Shown here: positions 28,261 through 36,643 of the stretch, piece by piece
Layout of the letters: every line of letters begins with the position of its first letter
Numbering within the stretch: position 1 is the stretch's first letter
Assembly (NCBI GenBank): GCA_038240605.1
Contig: JBBSDP010000006.1
Span: 1-64,000 of the forward strand
Reading direction: 5' to 3'
Length of the DNA stretch: 64,000 nucleotides
Origin: JBBSDP01 sp038240605
Lineage (GTDB): Bacteria > Planctomycetota > Phycisphaerae > Tepidisphaerales > Tepidisphaeraceae
Program-made: the position numbers and the translations under genes
The notes under the pieces: generated by a model
Seen by the model: only the letters and a program-made list of their open reading frames with translations
Told to the model about the DNA's origin: nothing
Database searches by the model: none

Positions 28261-28794
28261 ATGACGCAACCCGGCGCCCTATATGCCCCGTGGCGGATGG
28301 AATACATCCGCGGCTTGCAGAAACCCGGTGGCGACGGCTGCTTCCTCTGTGAAGCCGCGGCGGCCGTCACCGACGAGGAGCGCCGCCAGCGGCTGGTGCT
28401 CTGGTCGACCGAGCACTCGATCGTGCTGATCAACCGCTACCCGTACACCAACGGGCACCTGCTGGTCGCGCCCAGGCTGCACAAGGCCGAGCCGCAGGAA
28501 CTGACGGATGTCGAGCAGCTCGACCTGTCGCGCCAGGTGACGCGAACGACCCGGCTGCTGAAGCGGGCAGTTTCTGCACAGGGGTTCAATATCGGCGCCA
28601 ACATCGGTCGATGCGCCGGAGCCGGTCTGCCTGGGCACCTGCACCATCACGTGGTGCCCCGCTGGGCAGGAGACGTGAACTTCATGGGCGTGGTCGGCGA
28701 GGTCCGCATCATTCCCGAGGCCACGAGCCAGCTCTATGCCGAGCTGATTCAGGTTGCCGCTGATCTCGACGCCGCGCCCGCCACTGTTGAATAA
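28261..28794 (+). CDS. HIT domain protein (Ap4A phosphorylase/hydrolase-like)
   Basis: The 177-residue protein has CFLCEAA near the N-terminus, RYPYTNGHLLVAP, GFNIGANIGRCAGAGLPGH and the histidine triad in LPGHLHHHVVPRW. HIT proteins cleave or phosphorolyse dinucleoside polyphosphates and nucleotide adducts; the CxxC-like N-terminal pair (CFLC) is common in the Ap4A phosphorylase-like subgroup. The 3' end overlaps the convergent pyruvyl transferase gene by 46 bases. Start ATG 28261 is the only good one. Confidence 0.92.
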   Translation: MTQPGALYAPWRMEYIRGLQKPGGDGCFLCEAAAAVTDEERRQRLVLWSTEHSIVLINRYPYTNGHLLVAPRLHKAEPQELTDVEQLDLSRQVTRTTRLLKRAVSAQGFNIGANIGRCAGAGLPGHLHHHVVPRWAGDVNFMGVVGEVRIIPEATSQLYAELIQVAADLDAAPATVE

Positions 28795-29957
28795 CGCCTC
28801 GCGGCCTCGGCCAGAAACTGTTCGTAACGTTCGCGATAGTCGGTCTTGCCCCGATCGAGCGCGCCGATCAACTCGCCGTCTCCTTCCAGGAGACGCTCGG
28901 TCAGCCACCGCAGCTTGGAAAATTGGCCAGGCCAGAGCGCACCGGACGCGAAATCGTGCAGGCGGAAAGTCTGGATGAACGCGATCCCGCGCCAGTCCAC
29001 GCCGACTGGGATCACCGGCTTGCCCAGCCCCAGCCCCAGCAGTGCGGCGTGAAGCCGGAAACCGATCACGCCCCGGCACAATTCGAACCGTGCGATCAGC
29101 GAATCCAGGTCGTCCGTGCAGAAAATCTCCACGCCTTCCGGCACCCAGCGGCGAGCCGGTTCGGCATCGATCGTGTCGTGGAGCGTGACGACGACCGGCG
29201 TTCCGCGGTCGCGCAGCCATTTCACGTAGCGCATCGCCTGCCGCATGAACCACCGTCCGCCGAAGCGTTCGATGATTCGCGGCGGCGGAAACGAGACGAG
29301 CAGCGGCAGGTCCGCGGCATCGACGCGCTGCACCGGCCGGTCGGTCACAAAGGTCACCGGGCACCCGGTACACCGGGTCTTGACCCCAATCTCCCTGAGC
29401 TTTCCGACTGTCGTCAGGTCACGTACTGCGCTTGCGAACGCGCGCTCGTGCAGCAGCCGAATCTCATCGATCGCCGGCGGGTGGTAGGGACGGATGCGCT
29501 TCCCGAAGCTGCTGCCGGTGCCCATCCCCAGCAGGAGCAGGCGCGGCCGGAGACCGCGAATCGAATCGACGTCGGTGAAGACGCCCCATCCGCCAGTCAC
29601 GGGCCCGAGCATCCCCGCACGGCGCGGCTTGCGAGCCTCCAGCATGTTCGATCCGCCGACGATCACCAGGTCCGCTTCGGCATTCGTGCGTTCCAGGTTC
29701 TCGCCGCACAGGCCGAGCGCGCGGTCGTTGCCGGGATAGCGGTCGTTCGCGGGGAAATCGACGAAGGTGCACGGGCCGAAATGCCGGCCGACCGCGTCTC
29801 GAATCGCCCGGGCGACCAGCCCATCGCCGACGTTGGTGCTTCCAAGCGGGAAATAGTGGTGAACGACTAACGCCAAAGGGTTTGCGGAATTCGCCGGTTG
29901 GTTCAAAGGCCCCACCGCGCCACCGCGGTCGCCGCACCCTATCAAACGAGTCCGCAT
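28749..29957 (-). CDS. Polysaccharide pyruvyl transferase family protein
   Basis: The 402-residue product has the family layout: HHYFPLGSTNVGDGLVARAI near the N-terminus, VIVGGSNMLEA, LLLLGMGTGSSF, a middle domain with PVTFVTDRP, then EIFCTDDLDSLIARFELCRGVIGFRLHAALLGLGLGKPVIPVGVD, seen as FRLHAALLGLGLGKPV. Members transfer pyruvate from PEP to surface sugars. The start is uncertain; ATG 29957 gives about 25 residues before homology. No other polysaccharide gene is adjacent. Its end overlaps the HIT gene. Confidence 0.82.
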   Translation of the reverse strand: MRTRLIGCGDRGGAVGPLNQPANSANPLALVVHHYFPLGSTNVGDGLVARAIRDAVGRHFGPCTFVDFPANDRYPGNDRALGLCGENLERTNAEADLVIVGGSNMLEARKPRRAGMLGPVTGGWGVFTDVDSIRGLRPRLLLLGMGTGSSFGKRIRPYHPPAIDEIRLLHERAFASAVRDLTTVGKLREIGVKTRCTGCPVTFVTDRPVQRVDAADLPLLVSFPPPRIIERFGGRWFMRQAMRYVKWLRDRGTPVVVTLHDTIDAEPARRWVPEGVEIFCTDDLDSLIARFELCRGVIGFRLHAALLGLGLGKPVIPVGVDWRGIAFIQTFRLHDFASGALWPGQFSKLRWLTERLLEGDGELIGALDRGKTDYRERYEQFLAEAARRYSTVAGAASRSAAT

Positions 29958-30130
29958 CCCTCAACCGCAACGCCAGCGATCAAACGAAGAGGGACAACGT
30001 CGTACCCGCGCAACCCAAGACACCGACCTGTTCTGCTTCCATCGTCAGGACAAAAAAGGATTCACCGCCGAGCTGAACATGACGCGATGCCTCACCCTGA
30101 GAGGATGAAAAGCCACCAGGCATTTTGCGT

Positions 30131-30202
30131 TCAGAGCCGCGACCGTGAGGGAGCGGTGTGCGCGGTTTTACGCACACCGCTCCCACACGGTCGCGGCTCT
30201 GA
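30131..30202 (+). repeat. Long inverted repeat, 32-base arms with one mismatch
   Basis: Left arm 30131-30162 starts TCAGAGCCGCGACCGTG; right arm 30171-30202 is its reverse complement with a single A/T difference. The loop is CGGTTTTA. The core AGAGCCGCGACCG...GGGAGCGG is a recognisable planctomycete intergenic repeat. It could be a mobile REP/MITE-like element or a transcript-end hairpin. Confidence 0.85.
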
Positions 30203-30400
30203 AATACCCGCACGACTCGATTTTTGAGGTTCCACCGCAACGACTGGTTCCAATTTTCAGAGCAGACGCAGAGGTCGCGGAGAGGAGAATAAGAATTGAC
30301 TGGGGGGACGCGGGAACGAAATGTTCTTTGAATTCTCAGTGTCCTCTGCATCTCTACGATGAATAAGCATCCTGTATATGGCGAAATTACGGCTGATCGG

Positions 30401-30406
30401 TAAGTT
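30401..30406 (+). promoter_or_regulatory. Possible -10 box (TAAGTT) of purD
   Basis: TAAGTT ends 9 bases before ATG 30416. No ribosome site is visible. Confidence 0.3.
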
Positions 30407-30415
30407 GTCCGTCGC

Positions 30416-31684
30416 ATGAAAGTTTTACTGATTGGGAACGGCGGGCGCGAGCACGCGCTGGCCTGGAAACTGGCGTCCTCTCCGCGCGTCACGGGTCTTT
30501 ACGCGGCGCCGGGGAACCCGGGCATCGCGCAACTGGCGGACCTTGTCCCAGTTGGTGCGATGGATTTCGCGGGGATCGAGAAGTTTGCACGGCAGAACCA
30601 GGTGGGACTGGTCGTGATCGGGCCGGAGGATCCGCTGGCGGCGGGATTGACGGATCGCCTCACTGCCGCCGGGCTGAAGGTCTTCGGCCCGACCCAGGAT
30701 GCGGCGCGAATCGAGGGAGACAAGTGGTTCGCCAAAGAGATCATGCGGCACCAGTCGATCCCGACCGCCGAAGCCCGCTCGTTCACCGACCCTGACGCGG
30801 CCGACGAATATGTCCGCATGCGCGATGAGCCGGTCGTGGTCAAGGCGGCGGGCCTCGCGAAGGGCAAAGGCGTCAGCGTCTGCTACCGCACCAGCGATGC
30901 CATCGAAGCGATCGACGCCATCATGCGCAAGCGCGTCTTCGGCGAGGCGGGTGGCCGGCTTGTCATCGAAGAATTGCTCACCGGGCCGGAGTGCTCGATC
31001 CTCGCGTTCATCGACCGCCGGTCGATCTATGTGATGGAGAGCGCTCAGGACCACAAGCCGGTCGACGACGGCGACACCGGCCCGATGACCGGCGGGATGG
31101 GCGCTTATTCGCCCACGCCGATCGTCAGCGATGGAGTGATGAGCGCGATCGAGCGCGACATCCTGGTGCCGGTGGTCGATGGGCTGGTACGCGAGGGAAT
31201 CCAGTACAAGGGAATCCTGTACGCCGGCCTGATGTTAACGCCGACGGGGCCGAAGGTGCTCGAGTTCAACTGCCGGTTTGGCGATCCGGAAACCCAGCCG
31301 TTGATGATGCGCCTCCAGAGCGACCTGCTGGAGGCGATGCTGGCGGTGGTGGACGGACGGCTCGACCAGATCGAGCTGAAGTGGGACCCGCGGCCGGCAT
31401 TGAGCGTCGTCGCCGCCAGCGGCGGTTATCCCGGCAAGCATCGCATCGGCCTTCCGATCACGGGCATCGCCGATGCCGACGCCATGCACGACGTGAAGGT
31501 CTTCCAGGCCGCAACCAAGGCTCAAGGGAAACAGATCGTCACCGATGGCGGCCGCGTCCTGAGCGTCACCGCGATCGGGGACACGATCGCCGACGCCAAG
31601 CGCCGCGCGTATCAGGCGATCGAGAAGATCCACTTCGAGGGGATGCACTACCGGAAGGACATCGGTCGCCAGGCCGCCCTATGA
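30416..31684 (+). CDS. purD: Phosphoribosylamine--glycine ligase
   Basis: This ATP-grasp enzyme of purine synthesis joins phosphoribosylamine and glycine. The 422-residue protein begins MKVLLIGNGGREHALAWKL and carries GPEDPLAAGLTDRL, the ATP-grasp segments AAGLAKGKGVSV and GPMTGGMGAYSP, and EFNCRFGDPETQ with the metal-binding Glu and Asn. Length and start are normal. The stop overlaps the start of the next gene (ATGA), so the two are translationally coupled. Confidence 0.97.
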   Translation: MKVLLIGNGGREHALAWKLASSPRVTGLYAAPGNPGIAQLADLVPVGAMDFAGIEKFARQNQVGLVVIGPEDPLAAGLTDRLTAAGLKVFGPTQDAARIEGDKWFAKEIMRHQSIPTAEARSFTDPDAADEYVRMRDEPVVVKAAGLAKGKGVSVCYRTSDAIEAIDAIMRKRVFGEAGGRLVIEELLTGPECSILAFIDRRSIYVMESAQDHKPVDDGDTGPMTGGMGAYSPTPIVSDGVMSAIERDILVPVVDGLVREGIQYKGILYAGLMLTPTGPKVLEFNCRFGDPETQPLMMRLQSDLLEAMLAVVDGRLDQIELKWDPRPALSVVAASGGYPGKHRIGLPITGIADADAMHDVKVFQAATKAQGKQIVTDGGRVLSVTAIGDTIADAKRRAYQAIEKIHFEGMHYRKDIGRQAAL

Positions 31685-32484
31685 ACCTCGTCCGCGTTGA
31701 CCGTCTGGACGATCCTCGTCTTGATCCGTACCGCCGGCTCAAGGATCGCGAGCTGGCTCGCGATGGCGGGCGGTTCATCGCCGAAGGGGAGCACGTGGTC
31801 CGTCGTCTGCTCGATAGCGATTATCCGACGGAGTCCGTCCTGCTCGTCGAACGACGCGCCGAAGAGATTGCCTCCGGTGTCCCGCCTGGCGTACCCGTTT
31901 ACGTGATTGATGACCAGCTGATTCACCAGGTCATCGGCTACAAATTCCACTCGGGCGTGATTGCCTGCGGGCGCCGGAAACAAGCCGTCGGCCTCGAAGA
32001 GGTTCTCCCCGAACGTGAACGGCTGACGCTGCTGATCTGCCCGGAGACGGCGAACGCGGAGAACCTGGGCTCGCTGGTTCGAATGGGGGCGGCGTTCGGC
32101 GTCGATGCGATGATCCTCGGCGAACGATGCTGCGATCCGTTCTGGCGTCAGGCCATCCGCGTTTCGATGGGAACGGTCTTCCGGCTCCCGCTGGTCCGCT
32201 CCACGGACTTGCTCCAGGACCTCCGCCGATTGAGGAAGGAGTGGCAGGTCGAGCTCCTGGCAACCGTCCTGGACGAGGGGGCCGAGCCATTGCAAACCGC
32301 ATCACGCGGCCCACGCATCGGACTGCTCTTCGAAAACGAAGCGCAGGGACTCTCCCCCGAACACATCGCAGCCTGTGACCGGCGTGTGACGATACCGATG
32401 CGCCTGGGCACCGACTCGCTGAACATCGCGGTCGCCGCGGGAGTTTTCCTGTATCACTTCACCGCAACGACGCGACGGTCGTAA
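31681..32484 (+). CDS. TrmH/SpoU family RNA 2'-O-methyltransferase
   Basis: The 267-residue protein has a substrate-binding N-terminal domain (about 1-100, with KFHSGVIACGRR) and a SPOUT knot domain. Its three motifs are visible: NAENLGSLVRMGAAFGVD (motif 1), GLLFENEAQGLS (motif 2) and IPMRLGTDSLNIAVAAG (motif 3). It should methylate a ribose in rRNA or tRNA using SAM; the target is not clear from sequence. ATG 31681 overlaps the purD stop by four bases. Confidence 0.93.
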   Translation: MNLVRVDRLDDPRLDPYRRLKDRELARDGGRFIAEGEHVVRRLLDSDYPTESVLLVERRAEEIASGVPPGVPVYVIDDQLIHQVIGYKFHSGVIACGRRKQAVGLEEVLPERERLTLLICPETANAENLGSLVRMGAAFGVDAMILGERCCDPFWRQAIRVSMGTVFRLPLVRSTDLLQDLRRLRKEWQVELLATVLDEGAEPLQTASRGPRIGLLFENEAQGLSPEHIAACDRRVTIPMRLGTDSLNIAVAAGVFLYHFTATTRRS

Positions 32485-32536
32485 TCGCCCGGCAGGGTGT
32501 GACGCTTAATGGCGGCGAACTTCGTTCCTCCCTTCC

Positions 32537-32648
32537 CCTCTCCCGGTACGCCGGGAGAGGGCAGGGTGAGGGGCATTTCGAATACGAATGATGTTAGCTC
32601 TCGGCAAGACCCTCACCCCAACCCCCTCTCCCGGCGTACCGGGAGAGG
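32537..32648 (+). repeat. Pair of CTCTCCCGG palindromes in inverted arrangement
   Basis: CCTCTCCCGG-TACG-CCGGGAGAGG (32537-32560) and CCTCTCCCGG-CGTA-CCGGGAGAGG (32625-32648) are each near-perfect palindromes. GGGTGAGGGG (32564-32573) and CCCTCACCCC (32610-32619) make the whole unit a larger inverted repeat. This is the layout of a paired REP element between convergent genes. Confidence 0.8.
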
Positions 32649-32690
32649 GGGAAATGACCACCACAAATAAGCGTCAAACCCCGCCCGGCA

Positions 32691-33134
32691 TCAGCCGCTG
32701 GCAGCGGCCGCGCCTGCGCGAGCGACGGCATCGTCGTTCTCGACCGACGAGCCCGATACGCCGATTGCGCCGATGATCGATCCGTCGGCGGCCTTGATTG
32801 GCACGCCGCCCGGGAAGGTGATCAGGCCGCCGTTGGAGACCTCGATCTGATAGAGCGAGCCGCCCGGCTGCGACAGCTTTCCGATTTCTCCAGTCGGCAT
32901 GTCGAAAAAGCGGGCGGTGCGCGCCTTCTTGATGGAGATGTCGATGCTCCCCAGCCACGCCCCTTCCATGCGGGCGAACGCCTTCAGGTTGGCGCCCGCG
33001 TCCACCACGGCGATGTTCATCTTCACTTTCATCGCCTCCGATTGGGCGACAGCGGCGGCGACGATCTGCTGGGCCTGGGCGAGACTGATATCCTTCACGG
33101 TGAGGGCGGCGGCGACGGCTTGAGACGCGGCCAT
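32691..33134 (-). CDS. GlcG/HbpS family protein
   Basis: From ATG 33134 (AAGGAGA eight bases upstream) the product is 147 residues. It matches the GlcG/HbpS fold: helical N-terminus with SLAQAQQIVAAAVAQSE, NIAVVDAGANLKAFARMEGAWLGS, KKARTARFF, GGLITFPGGVPI and IIGAIGVSGSSVENDDAVA. HbpS binds haem as an octamer in Streptomyces; GlcG relatives accompany glycolate genes. No partner gene is adjacent. The role here is unknown. No signal peptide is present. Confidence 0.9.
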   Translation of the reverse strand: MAASQAVAAALTVKDISLAQAQQIVAAAVAQSEAMKVKMNIAVVDAGANLKAFARMEGAWLGSIDISIKKARTARFFDMPTGEIGKLSQPGGSLYQIEVSNGGLITFPGGVPIKAADGSIIGAIGVSGSSVENDDAVARAGAAAASG

Positions 33135-33301
33135 ATGGTTCTCCTTCAAAAATGGACAGCCCCCGGTTCAGGAGCGGGGATTCTCGGACAGTCGGGCCTG
33201 GCCAGTCAACTCTCCGATTCCGCCTGCAAATAACCGATGAAATTTATGTGGTGAACAAACGATCAATCCATTAGAATTTGGTTGCCAACCCGGAGAGTTT
33301 G

Positions 33302-34063
33302 ATGGCTTTGCGGAAGATGCGATTCATGGGCTTTCCTTCCCGCGGCATGTCGCGTCGTGCCTTTTCACTCGTCGAGCTGTTGATCGTCGTGGGCATCATC
33401 GCGGTCCTCATTGCCATCCTGATGCCGACGCTCTCCCTGGCACGCGAGTCCGCACGCCGGACGCTCTGCGCCAGCCGGCTGCGCCAGATCGTCGCCGCCA
33501 ACATCCTGTACGCGACGGAAAACACCGAGCATATGATCCCGGGAACGCGCGATGATGGATTCACCCAGACGCCGCCGAATTATAACACCGAGCATTGCAT
33601 CTGGATCTCGCATGAGGCGTACAACGCCTACGTGAAGTACGGCGGCAGTAACCTGATCCTGACTTGCCCGAACCTTGAAGAGTCCGGCCTGCCGTTCGAT
33701 CCCGGCGCCAATGGCGGTCAGACGATCGGGTGGGTGATGGGCTACAACTTTCTCGGCGGCCACGTTGCGATGCAACGCGATTGCGGATGGACGTCGCCGA
33801 TGAAGGCAACGGAGGCCGGTTCACTTCCCGTCGCCTGTGACCTCAACGACTGGGCGCCGTTTGACGGATGGACGTGCGTGGGACATGCCTACAAGATTCC
33901 CGCCGCTGCCTTCGTCTACGACGGGGGCAAGACCGCCCTCCAATACCCCTCCGCGGGCGGAAACGTCGGTTACCTCGACGGCTCCGTTTCCTGGAAACCG
34001 ATCGCGACGATGATGGTTCACCAGGATTGCACGAACGGTGGGCAATATTATGGCATGTTCTGA
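33302..34063 (+). CDS. Type II secretion/prepilin-like protein with N-terminal cleavage-methylation motif
   Basis: The 253-residue product starts at ATG 33302 (GGAGAG five bases upstream). Its prepilin signal is RRAFSLVELLIVVGIIAVLIAILMP, seen as AFSLVELLIVVGIIAVLIAI: a Phe/Ser-Leu-Val-Glu start with Glu at +5 and one hydrophobic helix. The C-terminal part has NVGYLDGSVSW, typical of the DUF1559-like H-X9-DG tail of planctomycete pseudopilins. These occur in dozens of copies in such genomes with unknown function, probably on the surface or in the periplasm. The next gene, a GH4 glycosidase, starts 40 bases on. Confidence 0.9.
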   Translation: MALRKMRFMGFPSRGMSRRAFSLVELLIVVGIIAVLIAILMPTLSLARESARRTLCASRLRQIVAANILYATENTEHMIPGTRDDGFTQTPPNYNTEHCIWISHEAYNAYVKYGGSNLILTCPNLEESGLPFDPGANGGQTIGWVMGYNFLGGHVAMQRDCGWTSPMKATEAGSLPVACDLNDWAPFDGWTCVGHAYKIPAAAFVYDGGKTALQYPSAGGNVGYLDGSVSWKPIATMMVHQDCTNGGQYYGMF

Positions 34064-34091
34064 ATCGCTCCCTCTCCTCGCACTCCGTGGC

Positions 34092-34097
34092 TAAACT
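34092..34097 (+). promoter_or_regulatory. -10 box (TAAACT) of the GH4 gene, leaderless arrangement
   Basis: TAAACT ends 6 bases before GTG 34104. GGAG also lies in this gap but would be too close to the expected transcript start to be used fully. Confidence 0.35.
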
Positions 34098-34103
34098 GGA
34101 GAC

Positions 34104-36002
34104 GTGATCAAAGTCGCGATGATCGGCGCGGGAAGCGTCGTCTTTTCCAGGAACCTGACCGGCGACATTCTCGGCTACCCCGAGTTCCGCGGGGCGACGT
34201 TCAGCTACATGGACGTGGACTCCGACCGCCTCGAAGTCGGCGCCGCCCTCTGCCGTAAGACTGCCCAAGCGCTCGGCGCAAATCCGACCATTCACGCCAC
34301 GCTCGATCGTCGGCAGGCGCTCGACGGGGCGGACTTCGTCATCAACATGGTGCAGATCGGCGGGTTTGATTCCACGCTCGTCGATTTCGAGATCCCGCGT
34401 AAATACGGCCTGAATTTCACGATCGCCGACACCACCGGGCCGGGGGGGATGTTCCGCGCCCTGCGCACGTTTCCGATGCTCGCCGGTCTTTGCCGCGACA
34501 TGGAGTCGGTCTGTCCGCGGGCGATCCTGCTGAACTATTCCAACCCGATGAGCATGAACATGCAGACGGTGACGCGCACGAGCTGCGTGCGAGCCGTCGG
34601 CCTGTGTCATAGCGTGCAGGGCACGCTGAACGAGATCATGGGGTACCTCGGCGAGGACCCCGCCGCCGTCGCCTTCGTCTGTGCCGGCATCAACCACATG
34701 GCGTTTTACCTGCGCCTGGAGAAAGAGGGCCACGACCTCTACCCCCGGCTGTTCGAGGCGATGAACGCCCGGCCGGACGTCTATAACTCCAACCGCGTCC
34801 GCTTCGAGCTGATGCGGCGTCTGGGATATTTCGTCACCGAATCCAGCGAGCACAACGCCGAGTACAGCGCCTGGTTCATCCCGCACGGAAAACGGAACAT
34901 CGCCCGCTTCGGCGTGCCGGTCGACGAATACCTGCGACGGTGCGATGCGATCGTCGAACAGTTCGAGCGAATGAAGGAGCTGAGCCGGTCCGATGGGCCT
35001 ATCGAGGTGCGCCGCAGCCCCGAGTACGGGAGCACGATCATCCATTCGGTGGTGAGCGGCAAGCCAGCCGTGGTGTACGGCAACCTGCCCAACTGCGGCG
35101 CGATCTCGAACCTGCCGGACGACGCGATCGTGGAAGCGCCGACGCTCGTGGATCGCAGCGGCTTTCGCCTGACCACGGTCGGCGAACTGCCGCCGCAACT
35201 GGTCGGATACATGCAGCCGCACGTCGTCCAGCATGAGCTGTTCATCCGAGCGGCGCTGGAGGGGCGGCGCGATCACGTCTACCAGGCGGCGATGCTCGAC
35301 CCCCTCACCGCCGCCACGATGCCCGCCGACCGGATCGTGGAAATGTGTGACGAGATGATCGCGGCGCACGGCTTTGTCTCCCAGGGTGGCGTGCTGCCGG
35401 ACCTGGATGCCAGGAAGACCAGCGTGCCCACGTGCGGCAAAGTCTTCGCGGCGGTCGATCCCCGCCAGTTGCGGACGGCCTGGGACGATGCCCAGCGCCG
35501 TCGAGAGGCGGAGCACGTGACGGAATGGATGGTGATCGGTCCGTTCAAGGGAAAGGAGCCGGGGCGGATCAGCCTGGAAGAACCGACGCCGGTGGAGACC
35601 GATCTCCTCGGCCGCCATGATGGCTCGCTGGATCGATCGGCGAGTTACCCGGGCACGAATGGCACGCTGCTCAAATGGCGCCCAGCACGCGCCGGGCGCG
35701 GCGGGTTGGTGGATCTCTGCAAAGCGATTGGCCAAACCGACTGGGCGCTCGCGTACGGCTACGCCGAAATTCATTCACCCGCCGCGCGCGACACATTTCT
35801 CCGTTGCGGGAGTGACGACGGGGTGCGCGTCTGGCTGAACGGGCAACTGGTGCACCACCATGAAGTGGGCCGTGCCTATACCGCGGGGGAGGATGAGTTT
35901 CCGGTTCACCTGAATGCGGGGCTCAACCGGATCCTCGTAAAGGTTGAAAACCGTGTGGGCGACTGGGGATTTGGCCTGGCGGTGCCGGCTGCCGACGCAT
36001 AG
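34104..36002 (+). CDS. GH4 family glycosidase (alpha-galactosidase/alpha-glucosidase type) with a C-terminal ligand-binding domain
   Basis: GH4 enzymes cleave glycosides by an NAD+ and Mn2+ dependent oxidation-elimination mechanism. The 632-residue protein starts at GTG 34104 with the Rossmann motif IGAGSVVFSRNLTGDIL. The metal-binding Cys lies in GLCHSVQGT and the His in AGINHMAFYL. The GH4 part ends near residue 450. The remaining 180 residues are unusual: EWMVIGPFKG, then DDGVRVWLNGQLVHHHE and LNRILVKVENRVGDWGF, the pattern of a PA14-like beta-sandwich seen in secreted planctomycete hydrolases. No signal peptide is present, so the fused domain is probably cytoplasmic. Confidence 0.9.
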   Translation: MIKVAMIGAGSVVFSRNLTGDILGYPEFRGATFSYMDVDSDRLEVGAALCRKTAQALGANPTIHATLDRRQALDGADFVINMVQIGGFDSTLVDFEIPRKYGLNFTIADTTGPGGMFRALRTFPMLAGLCRDMESVCPRAILLNYSNPMSMNMQTVTRTSCVRAVGLCHSVQGTLNEIMGYLGEDPAAVAFVCAGINHMAFYLRLEKEGHDLYPRLFEAMNARPDVYNSNRVRFELMRRLGYFVTESSEHNAEYSAWFIPHGKRNIARFGVPVDEYLRRCDAIVEQFERMKELSRSDGPIEVRRSPEYGSTIIHSVVSGKPAVVYGNLPNCGAISNLPDDAIVEAPTLVDRSGFRLTTVGELPPQLVGYMQPHVVQHELFIRAALEGRRDHVYQAAMLDPLTAATMPADRIVEMCDEMIAAHGFVSQGGVLPDLDARKTSVPTCGKVFAAVDPRQLRTAWDDAQRRREAEHVTEWMVIGPFKGKEPGRISLEEPTPVETDLLGRHDGSLDRSASYPGTNGTLLKWRPARAGRGGLVDLCKAIGQTDWALAYGYAEIHSPAARDTFLRCGSDDGVRVWLNGQLVHHHEVGRAYTAGEDEFPVHLNAGLNRILVKVENRVGDWGFGLAVPAADA

Positions 36003-36126
36003 AGCGCGGAGCATCTATTCGTCAAATGCCGGTCCCCCCTGTCACAGCTTGCCCCGATTCACGCGCGCGTCGCCCCAAAGCTGTCGCGGCACCCGGTTCT
36101 CCCTGAGATAGCGGGTGGGGGTCTGC

Positions 36127-36132
36127 TAGAGT
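36127..36132 (+). promoter_or_regulatory. -10 box (TAGAGT) before the 50-codon frame
   Basis: TAGAGT ends 7 bases before GTG 36140, with no ribosome site. Confidence 0.35.
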
Positions 36133-36139
36133 CTCGCTC

Positions 36140-36292
36140 GTGCGTCTCTGGTTGTTCCTTCCGCTGACTTACCTCGCGGGCGTGCACGGCTTTGCCCTGT
36201 TCGCTCCCTATCTCATTGCCGTTCTCTTTGCCACCCAGGCGATGCAACCTCTCCTGCGACGCCCCGCACGGCAACTCGTTCCCGCCGCGTGA
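36140..36292 (+). CDS. Small hydrophobic protein (50 residues), putative
   Basis: GTG 36140 opens 50 codons ending at TGA 36290-36292. The product has a hydrophobic stretch of about 30 residues (LFLPLTYLAGVHGFALFAPY and on), then a basic tail with LLRRPARQL, the shape of a single-span or hairpin membrane protein with the basic end inside. A TAGAGT box 7 bases upstream fits the leaderless pattern of other genes here. There is no homology I recognise, and the frame could be chance. Confidence 0.35.
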   Translation: MRLWLFLPLTYLAGVHGFALFAPYLIAVLFATQAMQPLLRRPARQLVPAA

Positions 36293-36324
36293 ATTTTGGT
36301 TGACTTATCTGTCGCGGATGCGAC

Positions 36325-36543
36325 ATGTTCACCTTCAAGGACTGGATCGAGTTCACGCCGGAGGACCGGGAGCAGCGCGTGCTCAACAAGAAGCGCGTGC
36401 CGGAGACCGCCAAGTACATCATTGACAACGAGGATGGGTACCTCTTCGCTTCGATCACGGCTTCGTACAAGAGCAGCGTGAACTTCACGCCGATCGACGG
36501 GCCGGACGGGAGCCTGGGGACGCGGCTGGTTGCGGTGGAGTAG
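36325..36543 (+). CDS. Small hypothetical protein (72 residues)
   Basis: ATG 36325 opens a 72-codon frame with balanced composition and GC-rich third positions. The product starts MFTFKDWIEFTPEDREQRV, has basic middle residues and a beta-like C-terminal half (YLFASITASYKSSVNF). It is soluble and of unknown function. No clear ribosome site is present. A 14-bp hairpin 13 bases after the stop may end its transcript. Confidence 0.5.
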   Translation: MFTFKDWIEFTPEDREQRVLNKKRVPETAKYIIDNEDGYLFASITASYKSSVNFTPIDGPDGSLGTRLVAVE

Positions 36544-36555
36544 GCGCTCGCGACG

Positions 36556-36588
36556 ATCAGGCGGCCGGCCGTACGCCGGCCGCCTGAT
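36556..36588 (+). repeat. Perfect 14-bp inverted repeat between convergent genes
   Basis: ATCAGGCGGCCGGC (36556-36569) and GCCGGCCGCCTGAT (36575-36588) flank a 5-base loop. It lies between the 72-codon gene and the end of the HTH gene on the other strand. It lacks a T-run, so it may stabilise 3' ends rather than terminate alone. Confidence 0.7.
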
Positions 36589-36643
36589 TGTGGCCCGTAA
36601 GATGTTTTCATCGATCCGCAGCCGGCGGAGAATACGCGTTCGG

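Larger units (their letters stand above)
29958..30415. other. Intergenic region (458 bases) with a long inverted repeat
   Basis: No convincing gene is present. The open minus-strand frame here reads through the inverted repeat (giving the telltale PHGRGSE peptide) and is not a protein. The right end carries the TAAGTT box of purD. Confidence 0.6.

Noticed and set aside
29980..30492. Minus-strand frame upstream of purD
   Set aside because: It translates the long inverted repeat (PHGRGSE-type peptide) and overlaps purD.
30991..31680. In-frame upstream extension of the TrmH-family gene
   Set aside because: It lies within purD in another frame. ATG 31681 overlaps the purD stop and starts the family homology.
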